Positions 56,452 to 64,000 of a stretch of DNA of 64,000 nt are shown one piece after another. The stretch lies in the NCBI RefSeq assembly GCF_900637055.1, contig NZ_LR134338.1, positions 3,234,001-3,298,000 on the forward strand, given 5' to 3'. The DNA comes from Brevibacillus brevis. Lineage in GTDB: Bacteria; Bacillota; Bacilli; Brevibacillales; Brevibacillaceae. The notes below the pieces were generated by a model that was given only the letters and a program-made list of their open reading frames with translations, ran no database searches and was not told where the DNA came from. The first letter of the stretch is position 1. Each line of letters starts with the position of its first letter. A program made the position numbers and the translations under genes.

Positions 56452-56634
56452 TCAGAGAGACTCTCCTTTTTGCAATGTTCTGCTTATAATAATAACAAAA
56501 TGAAAAAAGCAATGACCTGTAGAGAACGATTAAAACTAAACTGCCAGTTAGCCTAATGATCGGCATTAAGTCTAAATCTTTATTTGCTTAGTCTATAACT
56601 ATATTTTCACAGTCTAGCACTTTATTTTTCGAGT

Positions 56635-56895
56635 CTAATACATTATTTTCAGTAAACATTTGGGCCAGAATTCCATTTCATACGAATAGCCAGATGTTCG
56701 CTCCAGAAGGTGATTCCACTCTGTTTGGGCGCGTCTCTCTTCAAAGTGAACGCCAGACAACAGCATCTGTAATCCTGCTTCAAATGGTAAATAGCGCAAG
56801 CTCCCGAAAACATCCCCCGTTAATTTATCTTCCAATCGATCCGATAAATTACTTCCCGCACGCGAAATTTTCCCGAATATTTCGGCGATCATCAA
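56635..56895 (-). pseudogene. N-terminal part of the split nuclease-like gene
   Basis: 86 codons from ATG 56895: IFGKISRAGSNLSDRLEDKL, then TGDVFGSLRYLPFEAGL and SYEMEFWPK, then divergent residues to a stop. The pattern LEDxLTGDVFGxLRYLP is a typical N-terminus of restriction-like nucleases with a downstream IEVKY core, which is exactly what remains at 53670-54799 on the same strand. Confidence 0.55.
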
Positions 56896-56990
56896 TAGTC
56901 ATCCTTTCGCGTTTTATCTCTCATTTCTCTCCTACGATACCAAAGCAAGTCCGGTGCGAGCAAGCCAATCACATCTATGAGCACGAAAAG

Positions 56991-57029
56991 AGAAAGCTCC
57001 CCTTTTCTTGTGAGAAAAAGAGGGCTTTC
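56991..57029 (-). terminator. Terminator after the VOC gene
   Basis: GAAAGCCCTCTTTTTCT pairs with AGAAAAGGGGAGCTTTC (one or two mismatches), followed by TCTTTTCG on the minus strand. Confidence 0.65.
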
Positions 57030-57046
57030 GACTATGTGTATACGCG

Positions 57047-57397
57047 TTACGCAAGAACCTCAACCGTAAATCCACCAGGAGCTTTCACATAAAACGTCCA
57101 TCCATGCGATCTTACTGGCGGTGCAACTTGGTAACCATCTTCTTTTAAGCGTTGATTGATTTCGTTGACTTTCTCTTCGCTCTCCTGGATGAAGCCGATA
57201 TGAAATGTCTTGGGATATTGGACTTCGACACCCTTCATCAAGGTAAACACCAGGCCGTTATCATCAAATAGGACCCCAAAATTTTCGCCACGGGCATCAT
57301 CCGAAGTATCTAACTTTTTCAGGCCAAAATATTTCTCCAAAAAATCAGAAGCAGCTGGAACATCCGTAACGGTAAGATTGACGTGATTCAATTTCAT
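57047..57397 (-). CDS. VOC-family (glyoxalase/fosfomycin-type fold) protein
   Basis: A 116-residue protein with two beta-alpha-beta-beta-beta units: MKLNHVNLTVTDVPAASDFL carries the first metal-type His, then VFTLMKG, HIGFIQESEEKVNEI and the closing FYVKAPGGFTVEVLA. The metal ligands are incompletely conserved, so enzyme or binding function is open. ATG 57397 has AAAGGATG about 11 bases upstream; the open frame extends 18 codons further. It is a single gene with its own terminator. Confidence 0.8.
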   Translation of the reverse strand: MKLNHVNLTVTDVPAASDFLEKYFGLKKLDTSDDARGENFGVLFDDNGLVFTLMKGVEVQYPKTFHIGFIQESEEKVNEINQRLKEDGYQVAPPVRSHGWTFYVKAPGGFTVEVLA

Positions 57398-57528
57398 AAT
57401 GACCACACATCCTTTGCATGAGATTAATTCAAGCGTAGCACATTCATGCAAATGCTAATCTTGATAGGCTCCGAGGCTGATCATTGTCATGAATATCCGT
57501 CACGTATCTTTAAGGTTTCACGATAATT

Positions 57529-58974
57529 CTATTTGCTTACAGCTACTTTTGATTTGTTTACGATATGAATGGCATGACCTAATACCGCTTCGGCAGCCTC
57601 CAGCCATACCTCGCTTAAAGTGGGATGCGGATGCATAGTTAACGCCACATCTTCTACACGTGCAGCAAGCTCAAGCGCCAGCACACCCTCTCCGATCAGG
57701 TTCGATGCATCAGCACCTACAACGTGCATTCCCAACAATAAATGGCTTTCCTGATCCACTATCACTTCTGCAAAACCTTTTCCTTCATCTATGGCGAGTG
57801 CTCTTCCATTCGCCCGATAAGGGAACGCCGCTACCTTGACTTTGTATCCTTGAAGCTCTGCCTCTTCACGTGTCATCCCCACACCCGCTATTTGCGGCTC
57901 GGTAAAAATCACATAAGGTACATAAGGGGAATCTACGCTGCTAGGCAGCCCTGCAATCACCTCAGCTGCCACCATCCCTTGCTTCGTCGCACGATGGGCT
58001 AACGCAGGGCCAGGTGTTACATCGCCGATGGCATAAATATGCGCCTTGTTCGTACTGCCAGTCGATGTCACGGGAATATAGCCGCGCTCGTCCATTTCTA
58101 CTCCCGCCTGCGCAAGGCCAAGTTCACTTGTGTTAGGCACTCGCCCTATGGTGACAAGCGTTTTATGTGCGGTGATACTTTCGGAACCGTTCTTTTCCGA
58201 AGTGCATGCGAGCGTGACTCTTCCGTTCGTTACCTCAGCCTTCTCTACTTTTGTCGCGATCTTTACCGTCATCCCGAGCTGTTTCGCTTGCTTGAGCACT
58301 TCCTGGGAGAGATGGGCGGCTGTTTGCGGCAAAATGCGCTCGGCTGCCTCAATGACGGTCACCTGCGATCCAAGCTTGGCGAACGCCATCCCGAGCTCCA
58401 TGCCAATATAGCCGCCGCCGATAATGGCCAGTGTTTCCGGCACTTCATCCAGTGCCAGCATATCTGTAGAATCCAGAATATATTCTCCATCTGTTTTCAA
58501 AAACGATGGAAGGAATGGACGTGATCCTGTCGCGATAATCGCTTGTTTGAATTTGTACGTTTCAAAATCGCCACCCGTCTCTACGCCAATCCGATCACTC
58601 GAGAGAAATGTCGCTGTCCCCTTCACGACTGTAACCCCATTGGCCTGACAGAGATAATCGACCCCTTTGTTCAGTTGAGCAACGACAGAAGACTTCCATG
58701 TCTGCCAACTCGGCATATGGAAGGTCGCTTTCCCTATTGGCAGTTGGATTCCCAGCTTATTTAGACTACTTAGCTTGTAGTATTCACCTGCTGTATGAAT
58801 CAAAGCTTTTGACGGGATGCATCCGCGATTCAAGCAGACCCCACCCAGTACTTCCTTTTCAATCAGAACGACCGATTTCCCCAGCTGTCCAAGACGAATA
58901 GCGGCTGCATAACCTCCTGGACCACCACCGATGACAACCACATCTGTTTCGACTGCTACTTCACCGACTACCAT
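57529..58974 (-). CDS. Dihydrolipoamide dehydrogenase (E3)
   Basis: A 481-residue FAD disulfide reductase that reoxidises E2-bound dihydrolipoamide using NAD+. FAD-binding GGGPGGY, redox disulfide GGVCLNRGCIPSKAL, NAD-binding IIGGGYIGMELG, FAD-binding IYAIGDVT and the C-terminal His-Glu pair HPHPTLSE are all intact. It starts one base after the stop of the E2 gene and closes the operon E1alpha-E1beta-E2-E3. The N-terminus (MVVGEVAVETDVVVIG) is close to the PdhD type of Bacillales. Confidence 0.95.
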   Translation of the reverse strand: MVVGEVAVETDVVVIGGGPGGYAAAIRLGQLGKSVVLIEKEVLGGVCLNRGCIPSKALIHTAGEYYKLSSLNKLGIQLPIGKATFHMPSWQTWKSSVVAQLNKGVDYLCQANGVTVVKGTATFLSSDRIGVETGGDFETYKFKQAIIATGSRPFLPSFLKTDGEYILDSTDMLALDEVPETLAIIGGGYIGMELGMAFAKLGSQVTVIEAAERILPQTAAHLSQEVLKQAKQLGMTVKIATKVEKAEVTNGRVTLACTSEKNGSESITAHKTLVTIGRVPNTSELGLAQAGVEMDERGYIPVTSTGSTNKAHIYAIGDVTPGPALAHRATKQGMVAAEVIAGLPSSVDSPYVPYVIFTEPQIAGVGMTREEAELQGYKVKVAAFPYRANGRALAIDEGKGFAEVIVDQESHLLLGMHVVGADASNLIGEGVLALELAARVEDVALTMHPHPTLSEVWLEAAEAVLGHAIHIVNKSKVAVSK

Positions 58975-60276
58975 CTATACCATCTCCGCAAACAATAGAT
59001 TCGGATCTTCCAGCAGCTCCTTGATCCGGTTGGTAAAACGCACCGCCGTCACACCATCGATCAGGCGATGATCAAACGAGAGTGACAGGTTCATCATCCA
59101 GCGAATAACCCCTTCATCCTCACGTACAACCCAGCGCTTCTCCATTTTGTGCAAGCTGATAATCGCCACTTCGGGGTGATTAATGATGGGAGTTGCTTGC
59201 AGTCCCCCGATTGGTCCTACATTGCTGATCGTGAAGGTGCCGCCTGTTATGTGCTCCATCGTCAATTTGCCTTCGCGTGCCAATCGTGCCAGTTGATCGA
59301 TTTCTTCTGCGAGTTGAAAGATCGATTTGTGGTCTGCATCCTTGATGACTGGTACAATCAAGCCCTCAGGGGTATCGGTAGCAATGCCAATATGGTAAAA
59401 GCGCTTGAGCAGGATTTCATTCGTACGTTCGTCAATCGATGCGTTCAGCGTCGGGAATTGCTTCAGTGCAATGACCAGCGCCTTGATAAAGAACGGCAGG
59501 AAGGTCAACTTGATCTTTCGCTTATCCGCATGTGGCTTTAACTTTTCGCGCAAAGCACGCAGCTGATCCATCTCCAGCTCATCGACAGAAGTAACATGCG
59601 GGATAATTGTGACTGATTTCACCATATGCTCGGCAATCTTTTTCCGAATGCCTTTTAACGGTAGGCGTTCGATATCTCCCTGCGGCGAGGTAGCTGCACG
59701 AGTAACGGTTCCTGTTTTCGGCTGAACAACCTGCTCAGTCTCAACCGCCACTGTACTTGCCTCCAACAGACGCTCATTGCCAGTAGCCGTGGTCGGGAAC
59801 TTAGCTGGTGCTGATTTTTGCAGTCGATTGGCGAATTGTCGCAAATCTTCTTCCGTCACACGCCCCGCTGCTCCTGTACCCGTGACCAGCTCGATATCCA
59901 GCTTCATTTCCCGCGCCAGCTGCCGAACGTATGGCGTGGCCAATGAGCGCCGGTGATCAGCACGAGCTGGTGCAAAATTGACTGTCTTATCCGGGTTTAC
60001 GACCTTTTCTGGAAGCTTGATCTCTTCTTTCTTTGCTTCTGTACCTCCATCAATCACGAGAAGGGTAGTTCCGACCTCTACTGTTTCCCCTTCCGAGATG
60101 AAAATCTCACGAATGATACCTGTCACTGGCGCAGACAGCTCGGCATTCACCTTGTCTGTCTGCACCTCCAGCAATGGCTGATCCTGTTGAACGGATTCAC
60201 CCGTGCGAACCAGTACTTTTACGATTTCTCCTTCATGCATACCTTCTCCCACATCAGGAAGCTTGAACTCAACCAT
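58975..60276 (-). CDS. 2-oxo acid dehydrogenase E2, dihydrolipoamide acyltransferase
   Basis: A 433-residue E2 with a single N-terminal lipoyl domain (lipoyl Lys42 in VQTDKVNAELSAP), a peripheral-subunit-binding domain (TPYVRQLAREMKLDIELVTG, then GRVTEEDL, about 115-150), a flexible linker, and the catalytic acyltransferase domain ending in LSFDHRLIDGVTAVRF with the active-site His. It forms the core of the complex and transfers the acyl group to CoA. AAGGAG lies upstream of ATG 60276. It is 18 nt after E1beta. Confidence 0.94.
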   Translation of the reverse strand: MVEFKLPDVGEGMHEGEIVKVLVRTGESVQQDQPLLEVQTDKVNAELSAPVTGIIREIFISEGETVEVGTTLLVIDGGTEAKKEEIKLPEKVVNPDKTVNFAPARADHRRSLATPYVRQLAREMKLDIELVTGTGAAGRVTEEDLRQFANRLQKSAPAKFPTTATGNERLLEASTVAVETEQVVQPKTGTVTRAATSPQGDIERLPLKGIRKKIAEHMVKSVTIIPHVTSVDELEMDQLRALREKLKPHADKRKIKLTFLPFFIKALVIALKQFPTLNASIDERTNEILLKRFYHIGIATDTPEGLIVPVIKDADHKSIFQLAEEIDQLARLAREGKLTMEHITGGTFTISNVGPIGGLQATPIINHPEVAIISLHKMEKRWVVREDEGVIRWMMNLSLSFDHRLIDGVTAVRFTNRIKELLEDPNLLFAEMV

Positions 60277-60293
60277 ATGACTCGCTCCTTCTC

Positions 60294-61277
60294 TTAAAAC
60301 GTAGCCGTTTCCATAATGCCGTCCTTCACGCGTTCAGCCGTTGGCAAATAGTCATCCTCGATGCTAAATTGCGGGACGGGTACGTCAAATCCGGTAATCC
60401 GTTTCACGGGAGCCTTCATGTAGATCAATGCTTCATCATTGATGATGGAAATGATCTCTGCACCCAACCCAGCAGTCTTATGCGCTTCGTGTACGACAAC
60501 TGCACGTCCAGTCTTTTTGACCGAGGCGATGATCGTATCCCGATCTAATGGATAGAGCGTGCGCAGATCAATGACTTCACAACTCAAGCCGTTTTCGCGC
60601 TCGATCTGTTTCGCAGCATCCTCCGCGACACGAAGCATCGCTCCCCAGGCAAAAATCGATACATCCGAGCCTTCCTGGACGACCTTCGCTTTTCCGATGG
60701 GCACACGATACATTTCTTCCGGAACCTCTTGTTTAAATGCGCGATAGAGCTTGGTCGGCTCCAAAAAAATGACCGGGTCAGGATCTTCCATTGCTGCAAT
60801 CAACAGGCCTTTTGCATCATAAGGTGTGCTTGGTGCCACAACCTTTAAGCCCGGGACATGGGCAAAAAACGTTTCGACACTCTCCGAATGCAGCTCAGGA
60901 CCGCGAATCCCAGCCCCGTACGGCGTGCGGATGACCATCGGTACATGGTACTGTCCGCGAGTCCGATAGCGCATGCGTGCAGCATGAGAAACAATTTGCT
61001 CAAAGCCCGGATAAATAAAGGCAAGGAATTGAATCTCGACCACAGGAATTTTCCCGTTCATGGCAAGACCGATTGCCGCCCCGATTATTCCCGCTTCAGC
61101 AAGCGGAGTGTCCACTACACGGTCCGGACCGTACTTGTGAATCAAATCTTCCGTCGCCCGGAACACGCCACCATTCACGCCAATATCCTCGCCGAGCAGC
61201 ATAATGCGAGAATCATCTGCCAATTTTTGATCCATGGCTTCCGTAATTGCTTGAATCATCGTCAGTTTGCGTTTCAT
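60294..61277 (-). CDS. 2-oxo acid dehydrogenase E1 beta subunit
   Basis: A 327-residue E1beta, partner of E1alpha in thiamine-diphosphate-dependent decarboxylation. Characteristic regions: MLLGEDIGVNGGVFRATEDL (Glu that activates the cofactor), EIQFLAFIYPGFEQIVSHAA, RTPYGAGIRGPELHS and VIDLRTLYPLDRDTI. ATG 61277 overlaps the E1alpha stop as ATGA and has GGAGGG upstream; 21 codons of open frame before it belong to the E1alpha reading region. Confidence 0.94.
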   Translation of the reverse strand: MKRKLTMIQAITEAMDQKLADDSRIMLLGEDIGVNGGVFRATEDLIHKYGPDRVVDTPLAEAGIIGAAIGLAMNGKIPVVEIQFLAFIYPGFEQIVSHAARMRYRTRGQYHVPMVIRTPYGAGIRGPELHSESVETFFAHVPGLKVVAPSTPYDAKGLLIAAMEDPDPVIFLEPTKLYRAFKQEVPEEMYRVPIGKAKVVQEGSDVSIFAWGAMLRVAEDAAKQIERENGLSCEVIDLRTLYPLDRDTIIASVKKTGRAVVVHEAHKTAGLGAEIISIINDEALIYMKAPVKRITGFDVPVPQFSIEDDYLPTAERVKDGIMETATF

Positions 61278-62341
61278 GCTGGGATTCCCTCCTGCTTCGA
61301 TGGCTTGACGAGCTCGCTCTCCTGTTCCGTTGCCATCCACGATGGTTCAGCGTAGACGTGCTTGAACATGTCTTCCGGTTTGGACTTCGGATAGCTCTCT
61401 GCTTCGACAAGAGCAGCGTCGATCTGTTCATTCACCCGTGCAATCAGCTCTGCTTCTTTTGTTTCATTCCACAAGCCCTGACTCTCCAGATACACACGCA
61501 GTCGTTGGAGTGGGTCGCGTTCTTGACGCCATTCCTCGGACAAAGTCTCTTGATCCCGGTATTTCTTCGGATCATCTGCGGTTGTGTGTGCGCCATAGCG
61601 GAAGGTCACGGCTTCGATCAACGTCGGTCCCTTGCCGTCCAGCGCCCGTTGCATGGCTTCTTTCATGGTCAGCCAAACAGCGAAAATATCATTGCCGTCT
61701 ATCCGAATTCCAGGGATGTCATAAGCGGCCGAACGCTGTGAAATCGTTTTCGATGCAGACTGCTGTGAAAACGGAACGCTGATCGCGAAACCGTTGTTTT
61801 GACAGAAGAAGATGGTTGGCGTTTGAAACACGCCTGCAAAATTCAATGCCTCATGAAAATCGCCTTCTGAGCTTGCTCCGTCACCAAAGTAGGCGATGCT
61901 GACATGCTTTTCGTTTTGCAGCTTGCTCGCCCAAGCAGTCCCTACAGCATGGACCATTTGAGTCGCGATCGGTACACATGGCGGCATGATGTGCAAATGC
62001 TTCGGGCTGATACTCCCTTCCATGTGTCCCATCCAGTAGAGGAACACGCGTGCCATGGATTGACCATGGACGATCGCTGCCGCATGGTCGCGGTAGGTTG
62101 GGAAAAGCCAATCTCCAGGTGTCAATGCCATCGCGCTTCCAACTTGCGAAGCTTCCTGCCCTTCAAAGGGAGCATACGTACCCATTCTTCCTTGTCGTTG
62201 CAGGTTAATCGACTTGCGGTCAAACTGGCGAACTAGCACCATATTTTCATACATCTTGATCATCGTCGCCTCGTCTAATTGCCCCTTGAGATCGCCTACC
62301 AGCTCACCCGCTGGACTCAATACCTGATATAATGAAGACAT
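61274..62341 (-). CDS. 2-oxo acid dehydrogenase E1 alpha subunit (PdhA-like)
   Basis: A 355-residue E1alpha. RQGRMGTYAPFEGQEASQVG, the ThDP-binding YFGDGASSEGDFHEALNFAG and NNGFAISVP, and GPTLIEAVTFRYGAHTTADDP are present. RQGRMGTYAP and the RYGAHTTADDP region look more like pyruvate E1alpha than like BkdAA, and no bcd, ptb or buk genes are in the operon, so pyruvate or a related short oxo acid is the likelier substrate. ATG 62341 has GAGAGGGATGATTTC upstream. It is the first gene of the operon, behind a sigma-54 promoter. Confidence 0.92.
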   Translation of the reverse strand: MSSLYQVLSPAGELVGDLKGQLDEATMIKMYENMVLVRQFDRKSINLQRQGRMGTYAPFEGQEASQVGSAMALTPGDWLFPTYRDHAAAIVHGQSMARVFLYWMGHMEGSISPKHLHIMPPCVPIATQMVHAVGTAWASKLQNEKHVSIAYFGDGASSEGDFHEALNFAGVFQTPTIFFCQNNGFAISVPFSQQSASKTISQRSAAYDIPGIRIDGNDIFAVWLTMKEAMQRALDGKGPTLIEAVTFRYGAHTTADDPKKYRDQETLSEEWRQERDPLQRLRVYLESQGLWNETKEAELIARVNEQIDAALVEAESYPKSKPEDMFKHVYAEPSWMATEQESELVKPSKQEGIPA

Positions 62342-62434
62342 GAAATCATCCCTCTCTTTTTCAATGAAAAACACCGCGGTGTCTTTCGATAATGTGATTC
62401 TGATCGTCTTGCTTCTGCTTTCGTTCCTATAGAA

Positions 62435-62452
62435 GAGCAAATAGCATGCCAA
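62435..62452 (-). promoter_or_regulatory. Sigma-54 (-24/-12) promoter of the oxo acid dehydrogenase operon
   Basis: TTGGCATGCTATTTGCTC on the minus strand matches TGGCAC-N5-TTGC with GG (62450-62449) and GC (62438-62437) at the required spacing, about 95 nt before E1alpha. The divergent neighbour encodes a sigma-54 activator. Confidence 0.88.
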
Positions 62453-62459
62453 ACATTTG

Positions 62460-62510
62460 AAAGCGATTTCACAGCAAAGCGATTCGGAAATGATCATTTT
62501 TGCATATGCA
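62460..62510. promoter_or_regulatory. Candidate activator-binding sites (UAS)
   Basis: AAAGCGATT occurs twice (62460-62468 and 62476-62484, 16 bp apart), and a TGCATATGCA palindrome lies at 62501-62510, all between the sigma-54 promoter and the divergent activator gene, where enhancer sites are expected. Confidence 0.45.
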
Positions 62511-62572
62511 TGATTGCACACCAATGATTAGTTCTGATTATTCCGTTTACAAGCCTATCTAGGAGGACTTCG

Positions 62573-63982
62573 ATGTATCAAACCAAGTATTTCCAGGCCA
62601 GTGACAATCATGAGCTGGCAAAATTGCTGACGACTATCTTCAGTACGTCCCACGATGGATTGGCAATCTGTGACCGTAACGGCTACGTCCTGCTCTACAA
62701 TGAGGCGTACTTGAACATCACGGGAGTTCCCGCCGACATCTTGAATAATTTTAGCTTTATGGAGCAAAAGGAAATGCACCTTGTTCCGGACTCTTCTGCT
62801 GTACGTACGATTTTGACAAAACAAACGCATAGTGTCGTGATCGATTATGCGAACGGCCGGCAAGCGATCAACACAGCTACCCCGCTGCTCGATTCAAACA
62901 AGGAATTATTGTTTGTGGTGGGAAATGTGCGTGACGTCACAGAGCTGAATCAGCTTCAGAAGGAGCTGGAGGAAACACGTCAAATCAATTCCGCGTATCA
63001 AAGGGCGTTAGAGCATATCCAAACCGACGGTGACTTTGACGAGCAGATCATTTATCGCAGTGGGCTCATGCACCGAATCGCTTCACTCGCCAAACGCTTT
63101 GCGACCAACGACTCCCCCATCCTTTTGCTAGGCGAGTCTGGTGTCGGAAAAGATGTCATGGCGAGCTACATTCACGCCCAAAGCGGACGAACTGGTGAAT
63201 TCGTCAAGATTAACTGTGGGGCTATTCCCGAGCATTTGCTTGAGTCAGAATTGTTTGGCTATGAGAAAGGCGCATTTACGGGGGCAAGTCAATCGAAGGA
63301 GGGATTGTTTGAGCTGGCGGATCGAGGAACCATTTTTCTCGATGAGATTGGAGACCTCCCTTTTCCTTTACAGGTGAAGCTCTTGAATGTCTTGCAGGAT
63401 GGACGGATTCGCAGACTCGGGGGAAAAACATCGCGTCAGGTTAACATGCGTATCATCGCTGCCACCAATAGTGATTTGGAAGCGATGGTGGAACAAAAGC
63501 GTTTTCGGCAAGATTTGTTCTATCGGTTAAACGTGCTTGCCCTCACCATTCCACCCTTGCGTGAGCGTCGCGAGGATATTCCGGCTCTCATTTTCTACTA
63601 TTTGAAAAAGCTTGAATGGAAGTACCAGCAAGAAATGCGCATCGAAACAGATGCGATGGAGGCACTGATGGATTATGATTGGCCAGGGAATACACGCGAG
63701 CTGAAAAATGTGGTGGAACGTTCTTTCCACATGTGTGAAAATGGGCGAATTACGTTTGATCAGCTGCCGGCGTCCATTCGGAATACGCAACAGACAGCCC
63801 TTCCGCTCCATCTCGCCAAAATGGATGAACCGTTGCCGCTAAAAGAAGCAGTTGAACGGTTTGAACGAGCGTATATCCAACGCCTCTTGAAAGAGACAGA
63901 CACCATGCAGCAGTGTGCGGATAAGCTGCAAGTGAACATATCTACGCTTGTTAGAAAAAAACGCAGCCTCGGCATTAAATAG
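62573..63982 (+). CDS. Sigma-54-dependent activator (PAS-AAA+-HTH, BkdR-like)
   Basis: A 469-residue enhancer-binding protein. A PAS domain (about 18-125: GLAICDRNGYVLLYNEAYLN, VGNVRDVTEL) senses an unknown signal. The AAA+ domain has Walker A GESGVGKD (187-194), the sigma-54-contact loop GAFTGA, Walker B TIFLDEIGD and the arginine-finger region FRQDLFYRLNVL. A Fis-type HTH at the end (CADKLQVNISTLVRKKRSLG) binds DNA. Organisation matches BkdR/RocR-like activators. It is divergent from the oxo acid dehydrogenase operon, which has a sigma-54 promoter. AGGAGGACT lies upstream of the ATG. Confidence 0.95.
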   Translation: MYQTKYFQASDNHELAKLLTTIFSTSHDGLAICDRNGYVLLYNEAYLNITGVPADILNNFSFMEQKEMHLVPDSSAVRTILTKQTHSVVIDYANGRQAINTATPLLDSNKELLFVVGNVRDVTELNQLQKELEETRQINSAYQRALEHIQTDGDFDEQIIYRSGLMHRIASLAKRFATNDSPILLLGESGVGKDVMASYIHAQSGRTGEFVKINCGAIPEHLLESELFGYEKGAFTGASQSKEGLFELADRGTIFLDEIGDLPFPLQVKLLNVLQDGRIRRLGGKTSRQVNMRIIAATNSDLEAMVEQKRFRQDLFYRLNVLALTIPPLRERREDIPALIFYYLKKLEWKYQQEMRIETDAMEALMDYDWPGNTRELKNVVERSFHMCENGRITFDQLPASIRNTQQTALPLHLAKMDEPLPLKEAVERFERAYIQRLLKETDTMQQCADKLQVNISTLVRKKRSLGIK

Positions 63983-64000
63983 TGCAAAAGGGAAAGCCCG

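Overview
The window looks like a chromosomal segment of a Brevibacillus (tyrocidine-producing Bacillales). Three minus-strand NRPS genes match the tyrocidine synthetase operon tycA-tycB-tycC in size, module order and A-domain specificity residues. The rest carries typical Bacillales genes: a T-box-controlled tyrS, ABC-F proteins with attenuator leaders, and Shine-Dalgarno sequences of the AGGAGG type.

Layout. 1-22565: tycC (3' end outside the window), tycB and tycA, read right to left, with a promoter candidate near 23.05 kb and a structured leader of about 480 nt. 23.3-26.7 kb: an AI-2E-family membrane protein, then a marR (frameshifted)-MFS-dinB operon. 26.7-30.5 kb: a secreted NodB-like protein and tyrS with a complete T-box leader. 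30.5-32.35 kb: an antibiotic-resistance-type ABC-F gene behind a leader peptide and attenuator. 32.35-37.8 kb: DUF6138-like and SUFU-domain genes, a two-gene RNA end-healing/sealing cassette (P-loop kinase-HD fusion plus a short RNA ligase), and an unrecognised gene. 37.9-42.5 kb: selO, an AHSA1-ArsR autoregulatory pair, a DHH phosphoesterase and a RibD-like reductase. 42.6-44.4 kb: an Lsa-type ABC-F gene with a second attenuator. 44.4-52.8 kb: gene remnants, a secreted repeat protein, MFS-M14 peptidase-GbsR, a DUF1541-type lipoprotein, a MarR/MFS divergent pair and an internally deleted serine hydrolase. 52.5-53.6 kb: an HxlR/NAD(P)H-oxidoreductase divergent pair. 53.7-56.9 kb: a PD-(D/E)XK-type nuclease gene apparently split by a G+C-rich insert carrying an amidase gene. 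57-64 kb: a VOC protein and a sigma-54-controlled 2-oxo acid dehydrogenase operon (E1alpha, E1beta, E2, E3) with its divergent PAS-AAA+-HTH activator.

How the genes work together. TycA activates and epimerises Phe. TycB adds Pro and two aromatic residues and epimerises the last. TycC starts with Asn and Gln. Matching docking ends join the three proteins. The two ABC-F genes look like drug-inducible ribosome-protection genes. The kinase-HD and ligase genes are translationally coupled and together could heal and seal broken RNA. Several loci are decaying (marR, serine hydrolase, nuclease, acyl-CoA dehydrogenase and VOC remnants, and a gene with an early amber codon), so the regions flanking the NRPS operon look like accessory DNA in flux. 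All functional statements rest on motifs read by eye; no database search was run.
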